Below are positions 12,505 to 22,739 of a DNA stretch of 64,000 nucleotides, piece after piece. Source of the stretch: Myxocyprinus asiaticus (lineage: Eukaryota; Chordata; Actinopteri; Cypriniformes; Catostomidae). Under the pieces are notes generated by a model. That model made no database searches. It saw only the letters and a program-made list of their open reading frames with translations, and was not told where the DNA came from. The first letter of the stretch is position 1; every line of letters begins with the position of its first letter. The DNA is taken from positions 49,804,594 through 49,868,593 of the forward strand of contig NC_059358.1 of NCBI RefSeq assembly GCF_019703515.2, in the 5' to 3' direction. A program made the position numbers and the translations under genes.

Positions 12505-12830
12505 GGTGGGTAGAGTAGCCAAAAACTGTACTCAAGTAAAAGTACCAAGTCTTTAAAAAATGTATTACTCAAGTCACCCTGCACTCTGACCCCAGCTTAG
12601 CTGGGATATGTGAAAAAGAGAATTTCACTGTATATGTGCAATAAATAAATAAAAAAATAATTATTATTATTTTATTTTTTTTTATTAATTAGAAGTAAAA
12701 GTACTAATGTTAACAATGTTAACAATTACTTGAGTAAGAGTAAAAAAAAAAATCTAATTAAAAGAATACTCAAGTAGTGAGTAACTATTTTCTTCCGATC
12801 AGATCTGACCTTGCATGAATCGTGCCTATG
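12505..12830. mobile_element. Non-autonomous repeat (GGGTAGAGTAGCC type) split by a LINE tail
   Basis: The outer sequence starts GGTGGGTAGAGTAGCC and is made of ACTCAAGTAAAAGTAC units. It continues after 12,690 with AGAAGTAAAAGTACTAATG and ends in CTCAAGTAGTGAGTAAC. This is a familiar fish MITE-like repeat, probably hAT-related. Between the halves (12,574-12,690) lies foreign sequence that looks like a LINE 3' end. Confidence 0.5.
12574..12690 (+). mobile_element. LINE 3'-end fragment nested in the repeat
   Basis: The sequence CCCAGCTTAGCTGGGATATG is followed by GAATTTCACTGTATATGTGC and an AATAAATAAA tail. This resembles the end of a fish LINE: a short stem-loop (CCCAGC..GCTGGG) followed by a simple-repeat tail. 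It interrupts the flanking ACTCAAGT repeat. Confidence 0.45.
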
Positions 12831-12882
12831 TGATCTTTTATACCTTCTGTTTCAGTGATAGTTTAAAAATGAAAAATGAAAG

Positions 12883-13030
12883 TGAAGCCTCCACACACGC
12901 TATGTCTCTGCGGTAACGTGCTCAACAAGCCATGCGATAAGATGCGTGGGTTGACGGTCTCAGACAACTCACTATGCCACCACAAGGACTTAGAGTGCAT
13001 TTGGAATTGGGCATTCCAAATTGGGGATAG
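12883..13030 (+). mobile_element. tRNA-derived SINE (HAmo-like), 3' part only
   Basis: It matches the 3' half of the SINE at 15,811-16,230: GGTAACGTGCTCAACAAGCC, GATAAGATGCG, then GGACTTAGAGTGCAT and TTGGGCATTCCAAATTGGGG at the end. The tRNA head is missing, and an internal segment (GCGGAGGCAACTGAG..GGATTGAGGC in the fuller copy) is deleted. Confidence 0.7.
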
Positions 13031-13044
13031 AAATAAAAATGAAA

Positions 13045-13300
13045 ATGATGATATAATTTATTCACCCTCATGTTCTAAACCAGTATGACTTGGACACATT
13101 GAACACAATTAAGATGTTAGACAGAATTTTAACCACAGTCACCTTTCACTTCCATTTATTTGTCATTTTTTAAAGTGATTGGTTAATGAGGATGTCAGTC
13201 CCTAACATTCTGCCTAACACCTTGTTTTTGGTTCCAGAGAAGATGAAGACACAAAGGTTTGGAACAACGAGAGTGAGTCTAAATTTTGACAGGAATATTA
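13045..13300. mobile_element. Palindromic MITE, degenerate
   Basis: The left arm contains TTATTCACCCTCATGTTCTA then ACCAGTATGACTTGG. The right arm contains AAAGGTTTGGAACAACGAGA followed by GTGAGT and TTTTGACAGG, an imperfect inverted copy. This is the widespread fish MITE with 'TCACCCTCATGTT' ends. It is non-coding and abuts the SINE fragment on its left. Confidence 0.5.
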
Positions 13301-13339
13301 TCATTTATCATACCTAAAATAATTTCTGCAGTGCTACGT

Positions 13340-13684
13340 TACAACCAGAAGCCTGCGGTCGGCTAATGAGCGGCACCTTGTTGTACCAACACAAAGAGGC
13401 ACCAAAACACTTTCCCGGACTTTCGGTTTCACTGTACCTCATTGGTGGAATGACCTTCCCAACTCCATCCATGAAGCAGACTCACACTCTGTCTTCAAAA
13501 AACGGCTAAAAACATCTTGTACATAAGCACTTAACCATGCATTCACATGCACACACACACACACATATATACACACACAGCACTTTTCATACTGCTGCTG
13601 CCTTAAGATGAATCGCTTATGATGTATTATTCCTCTTTTGTAAGTCGCTTTGGATAAAAGTGTCTGCCAAATGAATAAATGTAA
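13340..13684 (+). mobile_element. LINE 3' end (ORF2 C-terminus plus 3' UTR)
   Basis: From about 13,340 a plus frame reads TRSLRSANERHLVVP, then FTVPHWWNDLPNSI, and stops near 13,525; this is a typical C-terminal tail of fish LINE ORF2 proteins. It is followed by a (CA)n tract and the very common LINE 3' end GTAAGTCGCTTTGGATAAAA with GTCTGCCAAATGAATAAATG. Only the last few hundred bases of the element are here, consistent with severe 5' truncation. Confidence 0.65.
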
Positions 13685-13728
13685 AATGAATAAATGTAAT
13701 TTATGGGTGAAATCTCACTTTAAGGATG

Positions 13729-15232
13729 CTTGACAGTAGTGATGGGAAGTCCAATTCTTTCCGCGAACCGGTTCTTTCGGATAGTTCGTTTCAATGAACT
13801 GGTTCAAAAAACCGATTCACCAGTTCATTTACATCATCACGTAATGACATCACTACATATAATGCTAATATGCCGGCGTCGTAGTATACATGCACAGACA
13901 CATTCAATAAAGCCATATGTAAGGGCATATTGCTGATTATAACATTTTATTTAATTAAGTTATAATAATAAGGGGGTTTACTGTCATCAGTGTTTCATTC
14001 AGTGATCTTACAATACATCCTACATTAAAGTTTTGCACCTAAAGCACCCAATACTGACACTGATATACAAACGTGGATGTTCTACACATGTTTAAAACAT
14101 AAAAAGAGATTAAACTAGTCTTAATCAACTCATCCTTTTTTACAGAAACCATGATCCAGCTCATCACAACTTCAGATATAATCTGCATGCACAATACTCA
14201 ATAGTAAAATTTGTTTACATCTCTGGACTGAAACATTTCGCCCCCTCATTCAAGTCCTCGGTTCACGCATGCTCATCAGCTGCTCACTGATCAGCAGTTC
14301 TCAGTATTATGTCCGAAAGAGGCGATTCTCAGTTCAGTGTACTGGTGAATCGCAAACTGCTGTGATCGACTCAATGTACTGCTGACACGAGAGCTTCTGT
14401 CCTCGGATCAGTGTACTGTTGACTCCAGAACTGCTGTGAATGACTCATTGTACTGCTGACACGAGAGCTGCTGTCCTCAGATCAGTGTACTGTTAACTCC
14501 AGAACAGCTGCGAACGACTCAATGTACGGTTGACTCGAGAACTGCTGTCCTCAGATCAGTGTACTGTTGACTCAAGAGCTGCTGTCCTCGGATCAGTGTA
14601 CTGTTGACTCGAGAGCTATAGACTGGATCATCTTCATACGTTGACAAAACAGTAATACAATCAAGTCATAAACATATTTCCAGTATGTTTTATTTGTTAC
14701 ACTCTATGTTGTTCAGCAAAATACACCTGAAACATACATTTCGCCCCTGAATCACACACATCCTCAATGTCAGCAGCTCATCGGTTCTCAGTATGTCGGA
14801 CACCTCCGAAAGAGGCGATTCTCAGTTCAGTGTACTGTTGACTCGAGAACTGTTACGAGTGACTCATTGTATTGTTGACTCGAGAACTGTTACGAGCAGC
14901 TCGTACTGTTGACTCGAGAGCTGTTGTGACCTGAGCATTCTGTCCGATTTGTGAACTAGTTGGAGCGGTTAATTGCAAAGAAGAGTTGGCAAAAGCAGAT
15001 ATCACCAGTTCTAGGATCATATTACTCCCAGTTATCAGCTCATTTTGATTTGGAGTGTCAGACACGTCCAAGAGACAGGTTAAGATAGAGTAACTTGTGG
15101 ATCAGTGTTGACTCGAGACGCGAACTGTTTCAAACGATTCAGTCCGATTTGGTGAACTAGTTCAACTCGTTCATTAAAAAGAACCGGTTCAAAAGACGAT
15201 TCGTTCACAAACTGGACATCACTACTTGACAG
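13729..15232. mobile_element. Non-autonomous hAT-type transposon with perfect 8-bp TSD
   Basis: The element spans 13,737-15,224 and is flanked on both sides by CTTGACAG (13,729-13,736 and 15,225-15,232). Its ends are short inverted repeats: TAGTGATGGGAAGTCC at the left and GGACATCACTA at the right. Subterminal GAACCGGTTC and AACTAGTTC words recur at both ends. An 8-bp duplication and TAGTGATG-type ends are hAT features. No transposase is visible; the interior is an irregular tandem repeat. Confidence 0.75.
14320..14935. repeat. Irregular minisatellite inside the hAT-type element
   Basis: Units of roughly 35-40 bases recur, built from GATCAGTGTACTGTTGACTC, then GAGAGCTGCTGTCCTC or a GAATGACTCA variant. 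They cluster at 14,320-14,620, with further degenerate units at 14,815-14,935. Units vary in length and have no constant spacer, so this is not a CRISPR-like array. Confidence 0.65.
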
Positions 15233-15797
15233 ATCGGGTCTGAAAATTAGAAGAAAAGTTTGGAAATGTTTAAAGTAATTATTACAGAAATAAATTAAAC
15301 AATGTCTGGCAGGCTCAATTATATTATTATGTATTATACTGTATATTTTTAGTTATGAAACAAAACTAGATGTGCATTATTAATGCCTAATGTCGCTGTT
15401 TCGCAATTTTTAATGTCCTGCATGCATTCTTATAGTTCAGTATATTCTGTGGATCATTAATGTACAATAAAAAGTTAAGTTGCACATTATCTCTGTGTTT
15501 AGAGGCGCATTAGGCTTATTTTAGTTCAGAGCTCGTTTCTGTTGTCCTTAAGAAAAACGCAACACACGCATGCACGCGATCAACAAAGCAAAATAACACT
15601 CTGTCTATATCAGACGTGAGTGTCGCGTCATGATGAGACAAAAACAAATCACTCCCATTAGAATCAATGGCTGTCGACAATGGATGCGTCCGCGTGGCGT
15701 TGCAACGCGATATCACTTGTGTCCAACGTAGACAGTTTGTAACATGGATGTATAAGCACTGATGTATTGCAGCACTGATATAAGAAAATGTACAATT
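15233..15797. other. Intergenic DNA
   Basis: I see no gene, terminal repeat or RNA structure. Reading frames here are short and lack family signatures. Confidence 0.4.
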
Positions 15798-15810
15798 AAA
15801 AACTGAAGTG

Positions 15811-16230
15811 GGGGCCTGGGTAGCTCAGTAAGTAAAGTGTGACTACCACACCTGGAGTCGCAAGTTCGAATCCAGGGCCTCCTGAGTGAATCTAGTCAGG
15901 CTTCCTAAGCAACCAATTGGCCCGGTTGCTAGGGTGGGTAGAGTCACGCTGGGTTAACCTCCTCGTGGTCACTATAGCATGGTTCTCGCTGGTGAGTTGT
16001 GCGTGGATGCCGCGGAGAATAGCGTGAGCCACCACACGTGCTACATCTTCGCGGTAACATGCTCAGCAAGCCACGTGATAAGATGTGCAGATTGATCGTC
16101 TCAGATGCGGAGGCAACTGAGATTCGTCCTCTGCCACCCGGATTGAGGCGAGTCACTACGCCACCACGAGGACTTAGAGTGCATTGGGAATTGGGCATTC
16201 CAAATTGGGGAGAAAATCAAAAACAAAAAA
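15811..16230 (+). mobile_element. tRNA-derived SINE (HAmo-like), nearly full length
   Basis: The head carries RNA polymerase III boxes: GGGTAGCTCAGTAAGTAAAG (A-box region) and GTTCGAATCC (B box). The body includes GGCCCGGTTGCTAGGG and AACCTCCTCGTGGTC, and the tail ends TTGGGCATTCCAAATTGGGG followed by an A-rich stretch. An imperfect duplication AAAAACTGAAGT (15,798-15,809) versus AAACCTGAAGT (about 16,229-16,239) brackets it. The length (~420) and organisation fit the cyprinid HAmo SINE, a name given from recognition. It is a retroposon, not a tRNA gene. Confidence 0.8.
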
Positions 16231-16836
16231 ACCTGAAGTTAATAGAGCCCATAGTTACAGAATCACACTGACCATTACCCCAGCCAAAAAGCGTTATCAT
16301 AATCAACACAACTTACTGCAACATGTTTTCTTAAGTTGAATCCATAATTATGTATGTGTAATGTTGTGCTGGCTGCTGGCAATGATGAAGACGAAGATGA
16401 AGATGAGAACCCAAGTGCAGTTTATTTACAAAAGTGAATCCAAAACCCTAACTATAAATGTGATTTAACAATAACATGAACTTGACATAAACTAGACTAG
16501 ACTTGACTATGGCTTGAGTTGACTACAGCGTACCAAACACACACCATCACATTCATCACATTCAATACTTGACAACCACACAATGGAAAACATGAGGCTT
16601 AAATACATGGACATGGGGGAACATAAACCAATGAACAAACAGAACTGATAACAAGATAATTAAACAATAAACCAATGAAAACATGACACATGAACATGGA
16701 GGGAAAACAGGAATCACATGACAAGGGAAACAGGAACTAAACATTTCAAAATAAAAGACATGAATCAACAGAATACACATGACATATACCCCCCACTAAG
16801 GGTTTATAAACAAAACACGTAAAACATGACATAAAT

Positions 16837-18063
16837 TCAAAGGGGGGGGGGTGTCTTGAGGAGTGGGGCGTGGTGTGGCGAGAAAGGGCGAGGGGCATGG
16901 GACCAGGGCAAAGTCCATGGAGGGTGAAGCCATGAGAGGCTCAAGGGGCGGAGCCATGGAAGGTGGAGCCGTGAGAGGCTCGAGGGGTGGAGCCATGGAA
17001 CATGGTGCCCGGAGAGTAGCCAAAGACTCAAAGGGCCAGGGTGAAGCCGATGGCAGGGAGGACCAAGGCGGTGCTGGAGGCTCGGAGGAGCAAGGCGGAG
17101 CTGAGGGATCGAAAGATTGAGGTGGAGCCGGTGGGACTGAGGACCAAGGTGGAGCCATAGGGAAGGAGGTCCCCGGTGAAGCTGACAGATCGGAGGGACG
17201 AGGCGCAGCCAGAGGATTGGAGAGCCAAAGCGGAGCCAGGTGACCGACAGACCAAGGAGGAGCCGGAGGGACGAGGCCGACAGGCTGAAGGACCGTAGTG
17301 GAGCCAAGGGAACGCCGAGCTGAGGCAATGTCGAGGGACCGACAGGCCAAGGCGAAGTCCAGGGCTCGGAGGGTCCAGGTGGGATCGGAGGGCCGAAAGT
17401 TCCCCTTGCCTGCTCAGGAGAACTAAGGGTGGGTATAAGGGTGGGATCCATCTCCAGGTCCCACTGCTCAGGTGTGGCTGTGACGTGGCATGGAGCAGGC
17501 TGAGGCGTTGCTGTGATGTGGCATGGAGCAGGCTGAGGCGTTGCTGTGACGTGGCATGGAGCAGGCTGAGGCATTGCCGTGACGTGGCATTCTGGCTCGG
17601 CGGCGGCCATGATGTGGAACTCTGGCTCGGCGGCGGCCAAGACGTGGAACTCTGGCTCGGCGGCGGCCAAGACGTGGAACTCTGGCTCGGCGGCGGCCAT
17701 GACGTGGAACTCTGGCTCGGCGGCGGCCATGTCGTGGAAATCTGGCTCGGCGGCGGTCATGACGTGGAACTCTGGCTCGGCGGCGGCCATGACGTGGAAC
17801 TCTGGCTCGGCATCCACCTCCCCCACAGTGAACGTGGAACCAATGATCCGTAGGGCGAGGTCGATATATTGAACCAGGCTGAGGGAACTGCGACCGCCAG
17901 GCATCAAAAAAGAAATGGACTCATTCAGACCAAATCTAAAACAGTCTTTGAGGGCAACCTCATTAAAGTCCACCTGGCTGGCTAGACCGCAAAAGTCCTC
18001 AACATAGTCCTCCAGGGGACGATTCCCCTGACGTAGGTTCAGAAGTAAAACTGCTGGGTTCAT
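16837..18063 (-). CDS. Gag-like protein with tandem peptide repeats
   Basis: A 408-codon frame. The N-terminal ~90 residues (RPLEDYVEDFCGLASQVDF, then DCFRFGLN) match the helical capsid-like core of Gypsy-group gag proteins. Next come about eight copies of a 10-residue unit (AAAEPEFHVM), three or four copies of an 11-residue unit (ATPQPAPCHVT), then a long leucine/proline-rich repetitive tail. An overlapping frame (16,796-17,350) is proline-rich with PAPPWSS units and may be the ancestral tail frame, implying a frameshift near 17,350. No zinc knuckle or protease was seen. The ATG at 18,063 is next to the truncation point, so the true start is uncertain. Confidence 0.55.
   Translation of the reverse strand: MNPAVLLLNLRQGNRPLEDYVEDFCGLASQVDFNEVALKDCFRFGLNESISFLMPGGRSSLSLVQYIDLALRIIGSTFTVGEVDAEPEFHVMAAAEPEFHVMTAAEPDFHDMAAAEPEFHVMAAAEPEFHVLAAAEPEFHVLAAAEPEFHIMAAAEPECHVTAMPQPAPCHVTATPQPAPCHITATPQPAPCHVTATPEQWDLEMDPTLIPTLSSPEQARGTFGPPIPPGPSEPWTSPWPVGPSTLPQLGVPLAPLRSFSLSASSLRLLLGLSVTWLRFGSPILWLRLVPPICQLHRGPPSLWLHLGPQSHRLHLNLSIPQLRLAPPSLQHRLGPPCHRLHPGPLSLWLLSGHHVPWLHPSSLSRLHLPWLRPLSLSWLHPPWTLPWSHAPRPFSPHHAPLLKTPPPL
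17588..17815 (-). repeat. 30-bp coding minisatellite in gag
   Basis: About eight near-identical 30-base units (on the plus strand, GACGTGGAACTCTGGCTCGG then CGGCGGCCAT) encode the repeated AAAEPEFHVM decapeptide on the minus strand. A second tandem block of about 33-base units lies at 17,465-17,587. The unit lengths keep the gag frame open. Confidence 0.85.
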
Positions 18064-18082
18064 GGTTGGTCAAGTATTCTGT

Positions 18083-18655
18083 ATTATCAAAGATAATTAT
18101 TAATTATTAAAATCAATAGAACATTGATGAGAATCAATGTTAGTTTTTTTAAATCCTTTAAATCAACAATTATCAAAGATAATCGTTAATTGTTAACATC
18201 GATGAAACATTAATTAAAATTAACACTAGCTTATTGATCATTCAAATTCAACAATCATCAAAGATAATTATCAATTATCAAAAATCAATAGAATATTAAT
18301 AAGGATTAACACTGACGGGGCACCACCCTGGAATCTGGGACTAATAACCAAATAGTAAAACAGTCTCAATATTAGATTGTTTTCTTAGGAAAATCGACAT
18401 CCGAAGAATATCGATTTTCGGGAAAAAAAAACAATGAATGAAGGCTTGAATCCGAGCACTGACATCCCGTCAGCATGACACAGGCATATGCAAAACAAAC
18501 CAAAACACTTCTCTTTGTAATATAAACTAAGTTTATTTATGCAGTAATATCAATTAATAATTAATACAATGCAGTCAATAAACTTCTGACTTACAACTAC
18601 AAACTAAACAGTGATATGATTAGATATGGAAACTAAAATAATCCTATAACACATA

Positions 18656-18695
<40 letters not shown>

Positions 18696-19742
18696 TAAGT
18701 ACGAGAGAGAGAGAGAATTAAGTGACGGCCCCAAAGCCGATTTAGCGATCGTGGGAGAGAAAGCAGCTGTTAGTTTATCACTCAGAGTCGCGGTGGACGG
18801 CTCGTAAAAGTCCCGCATTCTTTGACTCTTTAATGGATAACTCAGTTTGCCGGTTTCACCCGCAATGGCGAAAATGCACAACAGTCCAATTTGGTTGGAC
18901 CACAATACAGCAAAAAAAAATGCATTATAATTAATACCCTGAGTATTAATAATGAGCAGACATGTCGGTCCGTAAACTGTACAAGCAAAAAAACCTTGAA
19001 ACACAAGAATAACACACTATAATATTCTATCTCTGCCCAGACGTAAACCTCTTACTTGAATCACATGAGGACACAGGTAGAATGTGTTTTCCTCCGTCCT
19101 TTAAATCCGACCCGGTTCCTTGAGGCTCGTGTGATGACGGGAGGCCATTTCCTCGCTCTGTTGGCGGGCACAGCAGTTGATTCTCGGCGGGCTGGCGGAG
19201 AACTTCAGAAATGTCGACTTGAAGATGGAAGAGAAATCTTTAATCTCTTCACTTCTGCAGGCAAATGGATGAAGATGCGGATTGCTCAGCGGTCTCCTTC
19301 GGATCCGTTAGAGTGTTCGGTTGAACACAGAGTAATCTCAACTCGTACAGCGAGATGGAGATTGCATGGCCACAGTTTCAAGTTGGACGTTACTTCCTTG
19401 TGCCACGAGGTTGCACCTGAGAGCAGTGATGAGCTGCATCTACACACTGCAAACAAAGTTGCTGGAAGCAAATCCCGGAAGCATTTCAGAGATATTTCAA
19501 CTCCTGATGATGTCATGTTTGAGGGACGTTCTGTTGTGTGCCTCATCCAATAGGAGTTGAGAGTTCGATCCTTTAGTGAGCAAGGCTTCATGGGATTTGT
19601 AGTCTGTTTTGGACTCCCTTTGTTTGATTTTGGTGTGATTTTTATAAGTAAGATTTACGACTTGGTGTGTGGGGGCTGAATTAGGTTTTACGACTGTGTA
19701 AGGCATGCCTTTGTCTTCTATCTGAATACATGAGGCCCAACA
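18083..19742. mobile_element. Long LTR, copy A, truncated
   Basis: It matches the solo LTRs at 36,652-38,685 (same orientation) and 59,981-62,100 (inverted). Shared words include CCACCCTGGAATC, CGACATCCGAAGAATATCGA and GAGGCCCAACA at the end. Copy A lacks about 180 bases of its left end and meets the gag element near 18,083. It contains a (GT)n run at 18,659-18,692 and an ORF at 19,056-19,553. An AATAAA-like signal on the minus strand suggests the LTR may read right to left, but orientation is uncertain. Confidence 0.7.
19056..19553 (+). other. Uncharacterised 165-codon ORF inside long LTR copy A
   Basis: I do not recognise this protein. The same frame is present in copy C (38,027-38,497) and copy D (60,201-60,641, minus strand). 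Shared blocks are NPTRFLEARVM, EDGREIFNLFTSAGK and SDPLECSVEHRVIS. Compared with copy D, copy A carries a +1 and a -4 indel about 10 bases apart that together keep the frame. There is no signal peptide, membrane segment or zinc motif. It may be LTR sequence that happens to be open, or a real small ORF. Confidence 0.25.
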
Positions 19743-20057
19743 TTCAAAACACCTGTTTGATCAAGTGATAATGATTTGTTTTATTAACAGTATACAAGAT
19801 TAATTCATGCATAATTAATGAATATTCTCCACAGATATCTATAAAGATTATGATTACTTATAAACTTGTACTTGGGTGAAAAGACACAAAAAAATGTGTG
19901 TAATGCTTTATGATGGATTATAAACTTATAGTTTTGAGTTTATTCAGTCTTTCAAGTCCAGAGAAGAAATGCACACATCTGAAGAGCGGTCAGAATTTGT
20001 GTTCAGAGTGTTAGCTCAACGTGTTGTTTTCAGTCTGACAGTGCAGGCTGTTTATCA
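19743..20057. other. Intergenic DNA
   Basis: AT-rich, with no gene or repeat recognised. Confidence 0.4.
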
Positions 20058-21450
20058 CTGAGGCCCAGTGATGGGCAGTAGCTTCGCTATTTTTAGCTTA
20101 ACTACATTTCTGAGTACCTTCGCTGGTTTTTAAACCAAGTAGCTTTTTAGTAGCGAAGCTATATTTTTGACAAGGTAGTGGCGTAGCGTTGATTAAAGCT
20201 ACACCGCTACATCATGCCTTGTATCCGGTGTTTACTAATGTCAGTTTTGAATCAGAACTAAAGATGTCCGATTACAAAGGAATCACTCATTTGAGTTGGT
20301 CCTTTATAATGAATTGGTCACACGTGATAGGAAAGTGGTCTGAATCGGTTCGCGATTCAATCTGAATGAATCATTTGGCGCATGCTCTCACTTGTCAACA
20401 AGCTCACGGAGTATTTTAGAACATGGAAAATAAAGATAAAGCTAGTTGCAGTGGATCTACAATCAATCAATGGAAACCAAACCTGCCAGTGATGAAGAAA
20501 GTCTTTATTAAGTTCAATACGTGTGCAGCTTGTGAACGACTTCTGCAGGTAAAGAAATTTTCCAACCAAAAGAGTATCAAAACACTTCTTACCGTACACA
20601 AAAACACTTAAAAAAGTACCATGACATTCCCATGTTTTTTTTTTTTTTTTTTGGACATGTACCATTACCTGGAAGCACTATGTTAATACAGTGGTATATG
20701 AATGTGGTAATATAGCGAAGTACCATGGTATTTTTTAATTACATATATCATATTACCATGGTAGTAACATGGTATTCTTTTAAGTACTTTGAAGCACTAT
20801 GCAACTACAGAATGGTGCATAAATAGTTGTATATCAAAGTACCATGGTATTTCCATCTGATACCATCAGAAGCAATTTGTCCTCTTATCAAAAGCTTCCA
20901 GTAAATACAGCAGCTAGACACAGAATTACAGGATAAGATGAATAGTATATTGTATGTAGGCTACGCAGAGTTTTTATACAGAAATGTGTAAATGAATTTG
21001 AATTAAGTTTAAATGGGTATGGGTTTGTAGCGGTAGTAGTATAAATGTTAAAAATAAAATGTAAAAATAGTGACTTTACATGTTGAACACATAAGTTTGC
21101 ATTGGTAGCGTGTCTAAATATGAATTTACATGTTTGTATGTTTTTACGTGCACATACATATTGCACCATACTGTATATTTGTATACTGTATCACACTAAA
21201 CTGTAATATACTGTACCATGGCTTTGATAAACGTCATGTGAATACGTCTTTTAGGTGCTTTGTCTATGACAGTATGCTCTGTGCATATGAGGTTGAAAAA
21301 GTAGCTTAAATGTAGCAAGCTACTTTTGGCATGTAACTTGTAGTGTAACTTGCTACTTTTTCTGAAGTGTAGCTTTTAGCTTAGCTTCACTAATTTTTCT
21401 GTTGAGTAGTTGATAGCTTAGCTAGCTACATTTTTTGAACTGCTGAGACC
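20058..21450 (+). mobile_element. Internally deleted hAT transposon
   Basis: The element spans 20,066-21,442. It starts CAGTGATGGGCAGTAGC and ends in TTGAACTG. The flanking 8-mers are CTGAGGCC (20,058-20,065) and CTGAGACC (21,443-21,450), a hAT-length duplication with one mismatch. Both subterminal regions are rich in GTAGCTTAGCTACA-like words. A short transposase scrap lies at 20,423-20,611. The interior also holds AAGTACCATGGTATT repeats. Confidence 0.6.
20423..20611 (+). pseudogene. hAT transposase scrap (N-end joined to C-end)
   Basis: A 62-codon ORF. Its start resembles the first residues before a BED finger. Its second half (VFIKFNTCAACERLLQVKKF) resembles the hAT C-terminal dimerisation motif, whose family core is S-A-A-x-E-R-L-F. 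The whole catalytic body that should lie between is missing, so this looks like the product of an internal deletion. The assignment rests on a short motif. Confidence 0.4.
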
Positions 21451-22256
21451 ATAAATGCTGTGTGCAAGATTTTTGTAGAAATTTGTTTTCTGCCTGGGCA
21501 GTCTGAGTCAAGTGTAAATCAAATATAGATGTTTATAAAGGATATAACAAGATCTCACAGAGTAGACGAGTATGTCTGACATCTTTATGTGACTGATCTG
21601 TCACACAGACCACAGAGCAGAACTGCAGATGCATTCATGAACATTGTGTCTCAAACCTCAGGAACTTTAACCTGTGAATGAATTAAAGAAGGAATTATAG
21701 ATGGATGAACAGATGAATGATGGATGTGGACATTCCCTGTGAGTGTAAGATCCTGAGCACCCACAGGACGGCACCTGTAATGATTGTGTGAAGGGCATTT
21801 TAGACGGTGTATGGGTAAACATTCATTTTCAATGGTAGAGTCGCAGCATGTGTCAGAACGAATGCACTGAGAGCAGCACTGCTTTGTCAGGCTCATTCAC
21901 AAGAATTCTGCTGCTGGTGCTTGTGGCATACACTGCACAAGATAAAGATATTTAAAATTTTTGCGGTCATCATGTATGACCAAACAAAGCTGACTTTACT
22001 TATAACATGAAATATTTTGTCTGTCATTGATGTAACATCTTCGCTTGGTTGTCAGGAGCTCGCTTTCAAAGGGCATGTTGAGGGCGGTGATTCTGCCAAT
22101 TAGTGAAACTATTGGGAATTCACTGAGGTGCTGGCAAAGTATGATGTATGTAGTCGGTGGGTTGTAAAGAAACAACACAGGATACAAAAATATTTTTGGG
22201 GGTTTTATTGTGATGGCTAATTAAACCAAAAAAGAAAAAAGACAGTCGATGGGGCC

Positions 22257-22326
<70 letters not shown>

Positions 22327-22739
22327 AGAGTAAAGAAAATACAAAAAATGAAATACGGTAATGAAACACAAAAAAGAAATATGATTCAACGAAATACGGT
22401 GGAGGCTAATGTTAAATGAAAATACAAACAGGGCATTAGCATACCCATATGCTTCAGAATACATCACCTTAATACATGCTTATATCATTCACAGCATTTT
22501 ATGCATTTAACACATGCTTAAATCACTCAAAGCATTTTATGCATTTTTAACCAGGCTTTAAGGGCATGTATAACAGTTTAAACAATAACATTCTCAATGC
22601 ACACTGTTTGCAGTATTTTACATGGAATTAAACAAAAAAACTTGTGCTTCACAATCATCAATTTTGATCATTCCACCCCTAATTCTCAAAACATAGCTTC
22701 CCTTAATGAAAATAAATTATAGTCCTACCTATTTGAAGC
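21451..22739. other. Intergenic DNA with a long (TA)n run
   Basis: I see no gene. A (TA)n microsatellite occupies 22,259-22,320. A short direct duplication around the words AGCATTTTATGCATTT lies at 22,491-22,548. Confidence 0.45.

Larger units (their letters stand above)
16362..18070 (-). mobile_element. Gag-only LTR retrotransposon, 5' end missing
   Basis: A minus-strand element. An LTR-like block at 16,362-16,784 has TG..CA ends (on the minus strand it begins TGTCATGTG and ends CACAACA). It is preceded, in minus-strand order, by a polypurine tract (AGTGGGGGG near 16,789-16,797), as expected immediately upstream of a 3' LTR. Upstream of that lies one long gag-like ORF and no pol. The 5' LTR is gone; the element ends against the truncated long LTR near 18,080. 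Confidence 0.6.

Noticed and set aside
14320..14620. CRISPR-like repeat array
   Set aside because: The units vary in length and sequence and there are no unique spacers. It is a minisatellite inside a hAT-type element of a eukaryotic genome.
15811..15890. tRNA gene (A and B boxes, GTTCGAATCC)
   Set aside because: The tRNA-like head is continuous with a ~340-base body and tail repeated at three other places in the window; it is a SINE, and the cloverleaf is degenerate.
17485..17872. Plus-strand Gly/Ser/Ala-rich ORFs (GSAAAMTWNS repeats)
   Set aside because: Antisense shadows of the gag minisatellite; 30-bp units keep several frames open at once.
16796..18063. Host proline-rich structural protein
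   Set aside because: The N-terminus matches retrotransposon gag and the ORF is followed by a PPT and LTR; the repeats are a coding minisatellite.
22120..22467. Tyr/Ile-rich membrane-like ORF
   Set aside because: The YIYIYI stretch is a translated (TA)n microsatellite; the same artefact appears at 34,952-35,221, 53,440-53,769 and 50,896-51,211.
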